Counted from the first letter of the stretch, positions 19,634 through 29,802 are shown. The stretch is DNA of 35,276 bases from Lingula anatina (GCF_001039355.2 NW_019775979.1:113072-148347); one strand, 5' to 3'. Numbers and translations are program-made. The notes: generated from the letters alone by a model not told the origin.

Positions 19634-19758
19634 TTATTATTTTTTCTATATAATAATGACAATTATGAGATTTTTCTTAAATGATCTTTAAAATTGAACG
19701 CTTTTTAAGTCGGACACGTATCGTTAGGAAGACAAAACGGACATACTTTCGTTGTTAA

Positions 19759-19962
19759 AACCCCCTTTACACTGGACGGCGTCCTTTCTGCGTCCTTTGT
19801 GCGACCATAAAACTGAAATAGAAAGGACCAACAAGCATCGCTTTGATTGCAGAATGAATGCTCAATGATCGGCCAGATGTCGGCACGTGAAGTATTTTTT
19901 AACTCTCAAACGGGGCCGTACCACGGGACGCAGAAAGGACGCCGTCCAGTGTAGAGGGGGTT
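19759..19962. mobile_element. MITE with long CCCCCTYTACACTGGACGGC ends
   Basis: The left end from AACCCCCTTTACACTGGACG continues through GCGTCCTTTCTGCGTCC, and the right end is its inverted copy (GGACGCAGAAAGGACGC ... CCAGTGTAGAGGGGGTT). The terminal repeats are about 38 bp and near perfect, and the element is about 204 bp. TTAA lies immediately outside the left end, and TTTAA overlaps the right end, so the duplicated site is TTAA or TAA. PIF/Harbinger-like or TTAA-type; the class is open. Confidence 0.82.
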
Positions 19963-20096
19963 TAAGCAAAAAAGTGTCAAAATACGTAAAAACAAATACA
20001 GCGTTTACCCAGCTTTTGACAAAATTGAAATAATAATGAACATTAGATTTTAAAAGTAATATGAACCTTACAAAAACTACTTTCTGTAGAAAAGTA

Positions 20097-20280
20097 CAAA
20101 CTACATGTTCACTTATGGAATCTGGGTTAAAATCCAAGGGACAGGTCACGATATTTCTTATAATTCCTACACCCATTTTCAATTAGAAAACAAACTACAT
20201 TTACATGAAATCTGGGTTAAAATCCAATGGGCAATCACGGTATTTCTCATATTTCCTACATCCATTGTCAATTTGAAAAG
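20097..20280. repeat. Diverged tandem duplication, about 90-bp unit
   Basis: AAACTACAT...GAATCTGGGTTAAAATCCAA...ATTTCTTATAATTCCTACACCCATT (from 20097) recurs from about 20190 with AAATCTGGGTTAAAATCCAA and ATTTCCTACATCCATT. Substitutions and indels show it is old. The apparent open frames on both strands come from it. Confidence 0.8.
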
Positions 20281-21966
20281 ATTTGTTATAAATGTTTTGC
20301 AGCCTTCTGAACATAAAATGTTCTTAATACGATATAATATCCCTTATTTCTGCATCATCTGGTCTATAGAAGGAAAGATGCTGGTAAGAGTGAATTGCCG
20401 AAAACAGTTAAATTTAAAAAAATAAACAAATTTTCATTTACATAAATGGTCCCATCATCTTTACCCAGAACCTGTATTTGTTCAACAGATTAATTGCAAT
20501 TTTTTATATTTCAGAATAAATCATGTCATATCTTATATTGTAAGAACTACATTCAGATAAAAATACTAAAAAGCGAAAGAATTTTATTTCGCTCCTATGA
20601 ATGGTACTTACATGAACAAAATCAGCTTTTCAAGAAGGGAATTTTTGCAAATGGAAATTGAAATTTGTAAATTCTACATACTTCACAAGAAAAACAAAAT
20701 AACCGATCTTGGTTCGTAAAATTACATCTCTTACTCAACAAGACAGCAAATGTTCAAATTTTAAGAGACGACATGCCTTTTTTCTCATCTGAACTTTAAA
20801 AGAAAGACACACAATGAGCGTCATTCTAGATTTCAATCCATTTGGAGAATGAGGCTGAAGAATATAGTCACGCCAGTAAAACAGAAATTAAATTAAGAAT
20901 TCGACAGCGGGCTTTGACGAATTTATCAACGGTTTTGATAATGTGTTCCTTGGTGATTTAGGTGAAATTGTTGAATATTATAGAAAAATATTTGGCTTTA
21001 AAGCAACATAAAATCTGTATATTTTTGCGTACTTAATTAGCATCTGAACTAGAAAGTCACCCCTTGCCGTCTTGCTGAAGAATACCACAAATATAGTACA
21101 TTGTACCATTTCACAAATGTTGCGTGTGACAAACTTGAAACTACGGTAGTATAGAACATACTTCAATACAATAAAGCAAGTTTTTAACTGATGGCCATGC
21201 ATTCTGATATATCATTACGTTTAAATATGTTACATTTAATTTGCAAAAACCTCAAATTCGTGATGTTATATTGAAAAAAAAAAAAAAACACGTAAAAGAC
21301 ACCTTTGGACAGAGCTTTTTCAAATCCGTTTCAAACAGCATTTCGGGCTATCAGTTCGCCCCCTATGTCTTGAGAGGTTGATCTTATAATATGTCACGCA
21401 GAAATCAATATAACTTCAATTTAGCTCACACATTTTAATGAAATGAAATGAAATATTAAATATTAATTTGTCAAATCTTGCAAATATTCGAAATAGAGGT
21501 ATATTAATATACACCCTTAATACTTGAATTATGCTCTTTACTTCCGAAACGGACGTTTATTACTATACCTATGTAATATATCTATAATTCCACTACCAAC
21601 CGCTCACTAAATATAAACATGCCAATAGCCAGACTCTCACAAGACATTTCACAGCATTTTCCCCTCCTTGGCCATTTCTCACGGTAAACTTCCACAGCCA
21701 TTACTATTTCTACCGACGAAGTTCAAAATACTGAACATGTATTGCAACTGCATCTTCCTTTGTTTTATGAGACGTGATGAGATGACGTGAAGGATGAAAT
21801 AAATAGTACGTGGGGAAAATGTTGGGAAATGTTCAAAACCACTTTTAAGCAAACGGGCGTCAAAATACTTTTCAAAAATAAATCACAATTAACTTATCAC
21901 CAAATACCTAACATTGGTTTCTTAAAACGTTATATTGATATGGCTGAAATTACGATATTCGTATAC
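20281..21966. other. AT-rich stretch without recognised gene
   Basis: Poly-A run at 21273-21288 and short direct GAAATGAAAT repeats near 21440. No exon or RNA signal convinced on either strand. Confidence 0.4.
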
Positions 21967-22131
21967 TTAATATCTAAGCCGCCTTCGCTCCACTTCCTGG
22001 TCACTCAGCACTGAGGCAGTGACGTCTCCTTCCAGGCTGTCCATCCCATTACATTCATGGTAGGGGGAAGTGGCTGGCTGAAGTGACCGCCTTTCCTTTT
22101 CAACTCTCACCAATATTTTACGGAAGGAACT
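21967..22131 (-). CDS. Probable terminal coding exon of an unrecognised gene
   Basis: The minus strand is open from 22131 to a TAA at 21969-21967, and codon use is far richer in G and C than the flanks. The peptide includes VEKERRSLQPATSPYHEC, NGMDSLEGDVTASVLSDQEV and ends ERRRLRY-stop. Its Ser/Pro and charged composition suggests a C-terminal tail, but no domain is recognised. The 5' limit is uncertain: the nearest upstream stop is at about 22134-22132, and possible splice acceptors lie near 22105-22115. Preceding exons should be on the minus strand at higher coordinates. Confidence 0.45.
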   Translation of the reverse strand, partial: SSFRKILVRVEKERRSLQPATSPYHECNGMDSLEGDVTASVLSDQEVERRRLRY

Positions 22132-23341
22132 TCATTTGTAATTTACAACATTAAAAATACACAGGACGAATTTGTGTTCAGCACATTTCAAAACACACCA
22201 GAAGAAAATTAACCTTAGATCCTTATCCACCCCAAATTGAAGCGACATTATGTAGGTCGTCGGCTTTCTTGATATTACATAATATTGCAAACTGATTTTA
22301 ATATCTGAGCAGTTTTTGTTGTGACCAGCAGACCATGCGATTGAGCCGTTTGGAGGTAAACAGAAATGCTGCAATCGGAAAATTGGCACCTTGTTTTGGA
22401 TTTGTAATTTTGCGGACATAAAATAACCAGTGAATTATTTGTGAATGTACAATGCTTTAATATTTTTATCTGCACAATAAAATTGATTTTGATGCATGTG
22501 ATTTCCTCATCTTTATTCTCTCATGAATCCGTATGTGTGCGCGCACGCATGCGCGCGTTCTCTTTTGTTAGCAAATGCTCTAATCAAATGGTGATTTGAT
22601 TCTCTACGATGAACGATTTATCAAAAATAAAGTAATAGACAAAACAGTAAAGATATAGGTTATCTTCAAACTATGAGAGCTGTTTACGTACCGCTGTCAC
22701 CCTTGTTTGGGGGGTTCGATACGTTATTAAGGCCAACGTTTGAAAAAACATTTTTCCAATATCTCTAATATGAAATACGCATAATGATATTAGCGCAATA
22801 AAAGATAATAATATAGTTAGACTACTGCAACTCTTTACTCTAAGAAAGAAAAAAATTACTGCAGCAATTTCAAAAGAGTTCAGCGCGTATTTTAACCCAG
22901 TGAGACTCATATCACACCTATTTTAAAACAGTTGCACTAGCTTCCTGATAGAGCACGTATTTTATTCAAAATTTTAATCTTTATGCATACAGGTTTTTGC
23001 AGTCAGTATGGAATGTCACTGTCTCCAGACACCCTCACATCAATGCTGTACTCCTTCACAGGAACCAGGTTTTCTCTTTAGATCCTGTCCGTTTTGGTCA
23101 GATGTCAAGGAAAAGTACAGCGTACGTGCAAATGAAGCATTCCGTGTGTTTCGACAGTGATCTTCTTGGTAGATACACAGCGTGGTGAGCTGCCGAGTCC
23201 TATTAGTCTGTGGTTTGGAACAAGTTGAAGGCAGAATCCATGGGCATGATCCCAGAGCTGCGGTTATCTGTCGCTGGGATCGTGAACTAAACGTTATCTT
23301 GAGGATTCATGTTGATTCACCGTATAGATCTTGATAAAAAT
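22132..23341. other. Stretch with only weak exon candidates
   Basis: Possible minus-strand coding near 23075-23010 (LVPVKEYSIDVRVSGDSDIP, ending at a TGA) would fit an upstream exon of the gene ending at 21967, but its splice sites are poor. Both strands of 22997-23290 are partly open, so strand and reality are unclear. An alternating purine-pyrimidine tract lies at 22531-22558. Confidence 0.3.
22531..22558. repeat. Alternating purine-pyrimidine (Z-DNA-prone) tract
   Basis: GTATGTGTGCGCGCACGC followed by ATGCGCGCG: uninterrupted purine/pyrimidine alternation over about 27 bases, mostly CpG and TpG steps, in an otherwise CpG-poor region. Confidence 0.8.
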
Positions 23342-23568
23342 AGAAGTATATATATTGATGCACCTTGAAAGATCTACATTATAGTTGTTAAATACCATCC
23401 GAGCTTTCGGCCCCTGGGCCTTCTTTGGGGATTATTAATAATCCCCGAAGAAGGCCCAGGGGCCGAAATATCAATAATCCCCGAAGAAGGCCCAGGGGCC
23501 GAAAGCTCGGATTGTATTTAACAACTATAATGTAGATCTTTCAAGGTGCATCAATATATATACTTCTA
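23342..23568. repeat. Long near-perfect palindrome with GGCCCAGGGGCC hairpin units
   Basis: The left arm (from AGAAGTATATATATTGATGC, through GTTAAATACCATCCGAGC, to CCCTGGGCCTTCTTTGGGG) is an inverted copy of the right arm, with about one mismatch in the outer 60 bases. The right arm carries an extra copy of the CCCCGAAGAAGGCCCAGGG unit, separated by AAATATCAATAAT. The centre is ATTATTAATAAT. Each unit contains its own small hairpin (GGCCCAGGGGCC). The GAAGAAGGC-CAGGGGCCGAAA motif recalls terminal repeats of animal retroelements; this resemblance is from memory. Confidence 0.88.
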
Positions 23569-24232
23569 AACATTATCTGAAACAGACATGGAAACAAAAC
23601 TTAACATTACGCTGATGCACGCCATTATTCACAATTTAAGTGACTCTCTTGCGTACATTCCAAGCCATTGAATTGTCTCTTTTAAGAAATGGACTGGTCC
23701 AGTAAAAAGTACCGCTCTTCGGAAGACGACCTCAATCCAGACCCAAACGATAACTCTCACCTGTCATTCTAGTTAACAGTCTTTTGGAACTGACACAATC
23801 AAAGTTCGTAAACTGAGAACCCACATACATGTATCTACATGTATCTACATGTAAACTGAGAACCCACATACATGTAAACTGAGAACCCACATACATGTAT
23901 ATGAGAACCCACATACATGTAAACTGAGAACCCACATACATGTATCACATATTACAATGCTTTTAAAAATTAGAAACTAAAACTCAGCATAGATAAGAAA
24001 ATAAAAGAGAATTTATGCATCGTTTTTGTCCATAATGAATACACTAGTAGATCATAAGATACAAATATACTGTTCTGGAGCTTTTTTCCTCGTAATCTAT
24101 TTAGCTAAAATGCATAAAAGCCATGTAAAATAAAAATAAAGATGAATTCATTTTTGCCTTAAAATTAAAATATCTTGGCTGTCGTTCTCTCAAGGACTTT
24201 AATTTGAAACAACGTTTACAAGTAAGTGCTTT
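23437..24232. repeat. Duplicated block, copy 1 (left of assembly gap)
   Basis: Matches 24705-25455 almost base for base (for example CATTATCTG against CGTTATCTG, AACATTACGC against AACATTGCGC). It is longer by about 45 bases because it has five rather than three GAGAACCCACATACATGTA units. It ends at the gap exactly where copy 2 continues into ATGGCGTCAAGG. No gene is seen in it. Confidence 0.9.
23809..23945. repeat. 22-24-bp minisatellite, five units
   Basis: Five units of (AAACT)GAGAACCCACATACATGTA with two interspersed TCTACATGTA pieces. The corresponding array at 25077-25170 has three units, so the array is length-variable. Confidence 0.9.
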
Positions 24233-24703
24233 NNNNNNNNNNNNNNNNNNNNNNNNNNNNNNNNNNNNNNNNNNNNNNNNNNNNNNNNNNNNNNNNNNNN
24301 NNNNNNNNNNNNNNNNNNNNNNNNNNNNNNNNNNNNNNNNNNNNNNNNNNNNNNNNNNNNNNNNNNNNNNNNNNNNNNNNNNNNNNNNNNNNNNNNNNNN
24401 NNNNNNNNNNNNNNNNNNNNNNNNNNNNNNNNNNNNNNNNNNNNNNNNNNNNNNNNNNNNNNNNNNNNNNNNNNNNNNNNNNNNNNNNNNNNNNNNNNNN
24501 NNNNNNNNNNNNNNNNNNNNNNNNNNNNNNNNNNNNNNNNNNNNNNNNNNNNNNNNNNNNNNNNNNNNNNNNNNNNNNNNNNNNNNNNNNNNNNNNNNNN
24601 NNNNNNNNNNNNNNNNNNNNNNNNNNNNNNNNNNNNNNNNNNNNNNNNNNNNNNNNNNNNNNNNNNNNNNNNNNNNNNNNNNNNNNNNNNNNNNNNNNNN
24701 NNN
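24233..24703. other. Assembly gap (471 N)
   Basis: A run of N flanked by two copies of the same block. Reading frames spanning it are meaningless. Confidence 0.98.
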
Positions 24704-24704
24704 C

Positions 24705-25455
24705 AATAATCCCCGAAGAAGGCCCAGGGGCCGAAATATCAATAATCCCCGAAGAAGGCCCAGGGGCCGAAAGCTCGGATTGTATTTAACAACTATAATG
24801 TAGATCTTTCAAGGTGCATCAATATATATACTTCTAAACGTTATCTGAAACAGACATGGAAACAAAACTTAACATTGCGCTGATGCACGCCATTATTCAC
24901 AATTTAAGTGACTCTCTTGCGTACATTCCAAGCCATTGAATTGTCTCTTTTAAGAAATGGACTGGTCCAGTAAAAAGTACCGCTCTTCGGAAGACGACCT
25001 CAATCCAGACCCAAACGATAACTCTCACCTGTCATTCTAGTTAACAGTCTTTTGGAACTGACACAATCAAAGTTCGTAAACTGAGAACCCACATACATGT
25101 ATCTACATGTATCTACATGTAAACTGAGAACCCACATACATGTAAACTGAGAACCCACATACATGTATCACATATTGCAATGCTTTTAAAAATTAGAAAC
25201 TAAAACTCAGCATAGATAAGAAAATAAAAGAGAATTTATGCATCGTTTTTGTCCATAATGAATACACTAGTAGATCATAAGATACAAATATACTGTTCTG
25301 GAGCTTTTTTCCTCGTAATCTATTTAGCTAAAATGCATAAAAGCCATGTAAAATAAAAATAAAGATGAATTCATTTTTGCCTTAAAATTAAAATATCTTG
25401 GCTGTCGTTCTCTCAAGGACTTTAATTTGAAACAACGTTTACAAGTAAGTGCTTT
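24705..25455. repeat. Duplicated block, copy 2 (right of assembly gap)
   Basis: Second copy of 23437-24232. It starts inside the palindrome (AATAATCCCCGAAGAAGG) immediately after the gap and runs on into unique sequence. It contains the three-unit minisatellite at 25077-25170. Confidence 0.9.
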
Positions 25456-25570
25456 TATGGCGTCAAGGGGTAGAAATTCGTATTTTGGCAACTCACCTCT
25501 TACGTTTTCCGGGTTATTTTTCAGTGGTCATTTCATCTAATGTGGCAATAGTAAGTGGTTGGGTGGAAAA
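25330..25570 (+). repeat. Ancient repeat, copy 1 (related to 27215-27450)
   Basis: ATAAAAGCCATGTAAAATAAAAAT, GGCTGTCGTTCTCTCAAGGACTT, ACAAGTAAGTGC, GGTAGAAATTCG and TTATTTTTCAGTG recur in the same order and spacing at 27215-27450 with many substitutions. Further on, GATGTGCTGCAAACG...ACATTACATTCA (about 25863-25893) resembles 28397-28425. The pair could be an old segmental duplication. Confidence 0.6.
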
Positions 25571-26112
25571 GAGCACAATCTTATAAAAGAGTTCATTCAT
25601 TTCTAGCTTTTCTTAGAGATCAGAAGTCATTTTTCGTCATATAAGGTTAATTTTCGTACTATTTTACTTCCTATACAATGACAAAAATTTTTACCTACAT
25701 CCTGTTAAGCAAAATTATATTTCCAATTGAATTCTCTTGATTTAAAAAAAATAGAAATTTATTGACACAGTCTATTATTAGATACAGATCAATTTCTATA
25801 GCACACTGTAGTTGATTTCAACCGCCACACAACGCAGTGCGTCAGAAGAGCGCCAGGGAGCGATGTGCTGCAAACGTCACATTACATTCACAGAATGGAG
25901 GTGAAGGCTACCTAATTTTTTGTTTTAAAAGAATTTTTGTCTGAAATCAATTTTAAGAGTAATTTGATTTCTGTCAGATATTTATTACCGTTACTTTGTT
26001 TGATTACAATGTGAAATTATACGCGTTGTTTCTGTTACCTTGTAGACATGAAACACCATTGCGAAAGGTAGCCTGCTTTTCTATACATAGGTAAATGAAG
26101 CCCAACTCATTC

Positions 26113-26254
26113 AGCTTTGCGCAGTGGCGGTACCATAGCCAATGAGGTTTATCCGAGGCGTGGTTATTGCTAGTTGAAAACTATACCCAATACCCCGTGC
26201 TGACGTCGTGAAATACCGACGGTAGCACAATTTTTGAACGCCTCTACGGGGGCT
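26113..26254 (+). ncRNA. U4 spliceosomal snRNA
   Basis: U4 pairs with U6 in the U4/U6.U5 tri-snRNP and is released during spliceosome activation. The first 16 bases (AGCTTTGCGCAGTGGC), which form U4/U6 stem II, match the vertebrate sequence as I know it. The 5' stem-loop with the 15.5K-binding kink-turn follows (AGCCAATGAGGTTTATCCGA), then the stem I strand TATTGCTAGTTGAAAAC, the single-stranded CCCAATACCCCG, the central stem-loop (GTGCT/AGCAC and CGTCG/CGACG), the Sm site AATTTTTGA (26229-26237) and a 3' hairpin with a TACG loop (stem 26240-26244 / 26249-26253). Differences in the 5' stem-loop are compensatory: ACCA (26132-26135) pairs with TGGT (26161-26164), where vertebrates have AUCG/CGAU. 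Length is about 142 nt, as for the family. No promoter element (PSE, 3' box) could be identified with confidence. Confidence 0.95.
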
Positions 26255-27130
26255 AATAGCAACTTGTATCACGATCCATTTCACCCCCTTTCTTAGTTAA
26301 AGGTCTATCAATATTTTCCTTTCCCTACAACGTTATTATTGCTATATTCAATCTCCCAACACTCGATTCCAGCGTATTAAAATGAAGATGTAAGCAGCGC
26401 ATGACATTGTTTTGAACATGTTCAGTGCATTTGATCTCTCACTGAGTACATGGATGCGAACGTACATAAACATTTCTACTTTGAGGATGTATAAGGACCA
26501 GAGTAGAGCCGTAACATATACGCATGGCCAGGCGTGATAGTGTCTTATTTTTATTATAAAGTGTACTGAACAAAGTTGGATTTTAGACTCAATAATAAAA
26601 AAATCAGGGAAATCCCGAAGCAGAAATGTGCTTGAGAAATTTACATTTTTTTCACGACGCATGCAAATGATGAGCATCCAATGCCTCGGAAGCCATTTGG
26701 CGCATATTAAAAAAAAAAAAAAACATAACTTTTATCCAAAGTGACCAAGAAAACTGAAACTTTGGGGGATGATCATGCACATATTGTAGTTAAAGTCAAG
26801 CAAATTTCTTGAGATTTGATACATATTTGTAGGATTTTGAAATTAAAATGAAATTTTTATGGGTTCTGTTTTTTTGGATCACCCTCTAACATGGATATTT
26901 GTTAGTGATGTAGGCCAGCGTGGGAGATATTATAGGCAAATTTTCAAAAAGTCAGAGAATCAAATGACTGTCTATTTATCTAAAGACATATCTGTGAATA
27001 TCTTATGAAAAATCAATCTGTCACCCTGGTAGAGGGTAATAGGCCCTTACCACACCAACTTATGGACATCATGGGTTTGTAAAAAAGGTGCACATACAAG
27101 TGATATGGGCATATTTCATTTCTTTTTCAG
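26255..27130. other. Stretch without recognised gene, downstream of U4
   Basis: AT-rich. A poly-A run at 26708-26723 and a G run at 26763-26767. No coding signal on either strand. Confidence 0.4.
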
Positions 27131-27162
27131 GCAACCATCCCTGTAACAAAAAGAAATCAAAG
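27131..27162 (+). other. Possible 32-nt exon (well-formed splice sites only)
   Basis: An excellent acceptor (TTTCATTTCTTTTTCAG) and donor (AAAG|GTAAGC) bound 32 bases. One frame reads NHPCNKKKSK. No partner exon was found, so this may be chance or a small exon of a gene whose other exons are distant. Confidence 0.25.
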
Positions 27163-27214
27163 GTAAGCTCGAAGGCGGGGACTGTCAGCAGACGACGGAC
27201 TGTTTAGAAAATGC

Positions 27215-27450
27215 CCGTGAAAGGCATAAAATCCATGTAAAATAAAAATGAATTCTAATACTAATCTTGGCTGCCGTTCTCTCAAGGACTTAAACTTTGA
27301 ATAGCGTACACAAGTAAGTGCGTCATGGCTTCAACGGGTAGAAATTCGCATTTGGCAACCCACCCCCCTGTATTGCGTTTTCCACGTTATTTTTCAGTGT
27401 TCATTTCCCCTATAAATGCGGCGAAAGTGGGTGGTTGGTTGGAAGGGGAC
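27215..27450 (+). repeat. Ancient repeat, copy 2 (related to 25330-25570)
   Basis: Diverged counterpart of 25330-25570, with the same order of conserved words (CCATGTAAAATAAAAATGAATTC, TCTTGGCTGCCGTTCTCTCAAGG, CACAAGTAAGTGCG, GGGTAGAAATTCGCA). Confidence 0.6.
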
Positions 27451-29089
27451 GTTATGGTTATTACTTTTCCTCTCGGTTTTCACCCTAATTTTCGCTTCTA
27501 AAAAAGTAAAAAAAGAGAAAGAGGGAGAGAGAGAGATAAAAAAGAGAGAAAATATCCCAATAAAATTGACAATTGTCAGACACAAATAGGCCTAAATAGA
27601 AATGCAGTCAAAATTTTAATGGTTTGTCGATATCCGTTTATACTCTTGGAAACCTTAGACACACAGTTTTTTCACCTATATTTCATAATAATAATAACCT
27701 AATATCTAGGGCGCTGGATTTTCACCCAAAATCCGTATGCATCGCAACTCTGAATCACCATTCAGATCACCAAGGCCATCAAAATCATCATCATTACAAA
27801 TCTCTGATATGAAGCTCACTTCCGGCCAGTCATATATTACTTCAGGGGACCTAATTTGCATATTAGAGAAAAAATGCATTTTTTTCTGATTTTGGCTTGT
27901 CTCCAATTTTTTCATTATTTTTCAAAAAGTATTGTCCTCTTTTGGTCACAAATCGGGACACTTTTGATCCACACGCACTGTTTGTAAATAATGTAATTTG
28001 AAATAATTTTTATATCACAGACGTGTATCACGATTTCACTCCACAGCCGTAATACTCGACAATAGCTGCATGGGTATAAAAGTAGGTCAATTGCCTGTAT
28101 AAAATTGTCATACGATTGTTGATTTTTTTTTTTAGTGTGGACCGTTTTAGGGGGAGACAGAAGGGTAAATGTATCAAGATGCCAGCCAAATATTTTGTTG
28201 CATAAAGTTACCGAAAGACAGAGTATTTTACAAACTTTTACAGAAAAAAGTAAAACTAGCCCACATTTCAAACTCCACCATGTAAAATTTCATAGATACC
28301 AAGGTCCATCTCTTTTTCATATGACTCTCCCTAAAAATTTTCAGACCGCGTTAACTGTTCAGCTCCCGGGATGCGCGAAGCATCCAGCGTGTTGGCAGAC
28401 GCTGATGCTCTGCAGACGACACATTGCATTCAGAAGAGGGGGTACAGGTTTTCTGGGGAATGTTTATTTAATTACGTCTGACAAATTATATGATAAAGGA
28501 AAGAAAATTGACTTATTTGAATTTATATTGATTAAGTGCAATGAAAGATATTGATATTTCTTCTCAAAATTGCAGAAAAAAAACACACACACAAAAGGAC
28601 ATAACCTATCTCCCCTAAGAACCCTTACATGGCATATCCTATCCGTGAACTTTTGACCTACTTTCAAATAGCTTTTACACTCTGAGTTTGGAAGGTGGAT
28701 TGTTTGTATGGTATCAGTGGAAAGGGGGCGTATTGGGGGGGGGGGGATCTAATGTGCCTATTCTTGTTCAGGAAGTCTTGATATTTCTATTTTGCTTATA
28801 CTTTAATTTTTGGGTTCATGCACAGTATTACACACAGCTAGATTATTCACATTATTATATTTTGGTTTTATACATGTTATATTTTATACAATGAAAATTT
28901 TTATTTTAAATGATAGACCTGAATTGAGAGCGTTGGCAACGGAGAAGAGTTTTGTATCCAAACCCACAACTGTTAATTATGCTGGCCTGCACATTCTGTA
29001 CTTTATTATAATTTTGATCTGATTCCTTTCTTTTATGATGAATTAGCTAGGACAAACAGTGATCCAACGTACAGCTTAAAGCATTGGAC
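27451..29089. other. Stretch without recognised gene
   Basis: Purine-rich GA tract near 27508-27540, a short perfect hairpin GGATGCGCGAAGCATCC at 28369-28385, and G runs at 28736-28746. A frame at 28888-29022 reads DRPELRALATEKSFVSKPT but has no partner or family match. Confidence 0.4.
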
Positions 29090-29132
29090 CCCCCCCCCTT
29101 CCCGCGCGTGTGTGTGTGTGTGGGGGGGGGGG
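29090..29132. repeat. Compound simple repeat: poly-C, (GT)n, poly-G
   Basis: A C10 run, then TTCCCGCGC, then (GT)7, then a G10 run in 40 bases. Confidence 0.92.
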
Positions 29133-29312
29133 CGTAGCCTATGTCATTTTGTCTTGTCATGTCTTGACAAGATACCTATATCATTAAGAATTAACTGTTA
29201 CTTGTTTTTTAGTCGTATTGACTTCAAAATCATTATTTTTCATTACTTTTTTCTTGTATTGATCTGAAATGTAAAATTTGTGACTTTCATGTAACAATTT
29301 GCTTTGTTATAG

Positions 29313-29407
29313 CAGGGCACATTTTTTGCGGAAGTAGTGACCAAGGACCAGAAATTGTGGCTGGACACCATCTTTGAGCATCTGGACCTGTTGTCATGGA
29401 GATCAGG
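29313..29407 (+). other. Possible coding exon, 95 nt
   Basis: Acceptor (ATTTGCTTTGTTATAG) and donor (TCAGG|GTAACA) bound a stretch open in one frame: GTFFAEVVTKDQKLWLDTIF followed by EHLDLLSWRS. Composition is coding-like compared with its flanks. Family not recognised. The next possible acceptor at 29691 joins in phase to a short tail (FINKGEA-stop), whereas the more coding-like frame there needs another phase. Confidence 0.35.
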
Positions 29408-29691
29408 GTAACAGACAAACATCAGACCATATGGTACCACAGCTGACAGCTAAGGTAAAACTGCTCGCTGTGGGATTTATTTATTTATTCATTTAAAGCA
29501 AAACAGGTTAAGACATATATCAAGATCTGCATTGGACAACATGAAAAAGTGCCATGTTTTCTTGATGAAATGATTCCTGCAGCTGGGTATTTAATATATT
29601 CTTTTACAGTGTAATGATATCTTTATTTAACAACATATTGATCAATTAAAGGAATGGATATTTTCTGAAGGAATATTGTGACATTTTTCCA

Positions 29692-29802
29692 GATTCATCA
29701 ACAAAGGAGAAGCCTAGGAGACCACCTTCCTTTCAGCATGACAGCAAGGACAAATCTGGTGCACTTCATCAAATGCAAATCTTGAAAAGTAGATTAACTT
29801 AG
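29692..29802 (+). other. Possible terminal exon (weak)
   Basis: After ACATTTTTCCAG one frame reads SSTKEKPRRPPSFQHDSKDK followed by SGALHQMQILKSRLT-stop. It looks coding by composition but does not join in phase with 29313-29407. It could belong to a different splice form or be chance. Confidence 0.28.

Noticed and set aside
24101-24803. Open frames of about 190-210 codons
   Set aside because: They consist mainly of unknown residues across the assembly gap.
23806-25170. CRISPR-like array from the GAGAACCCACATACATGTA repeats
   Set aside because: Repeats abut or nearly abut with no unique spacers of constant length, in animal DNA; it is a minisatellite.
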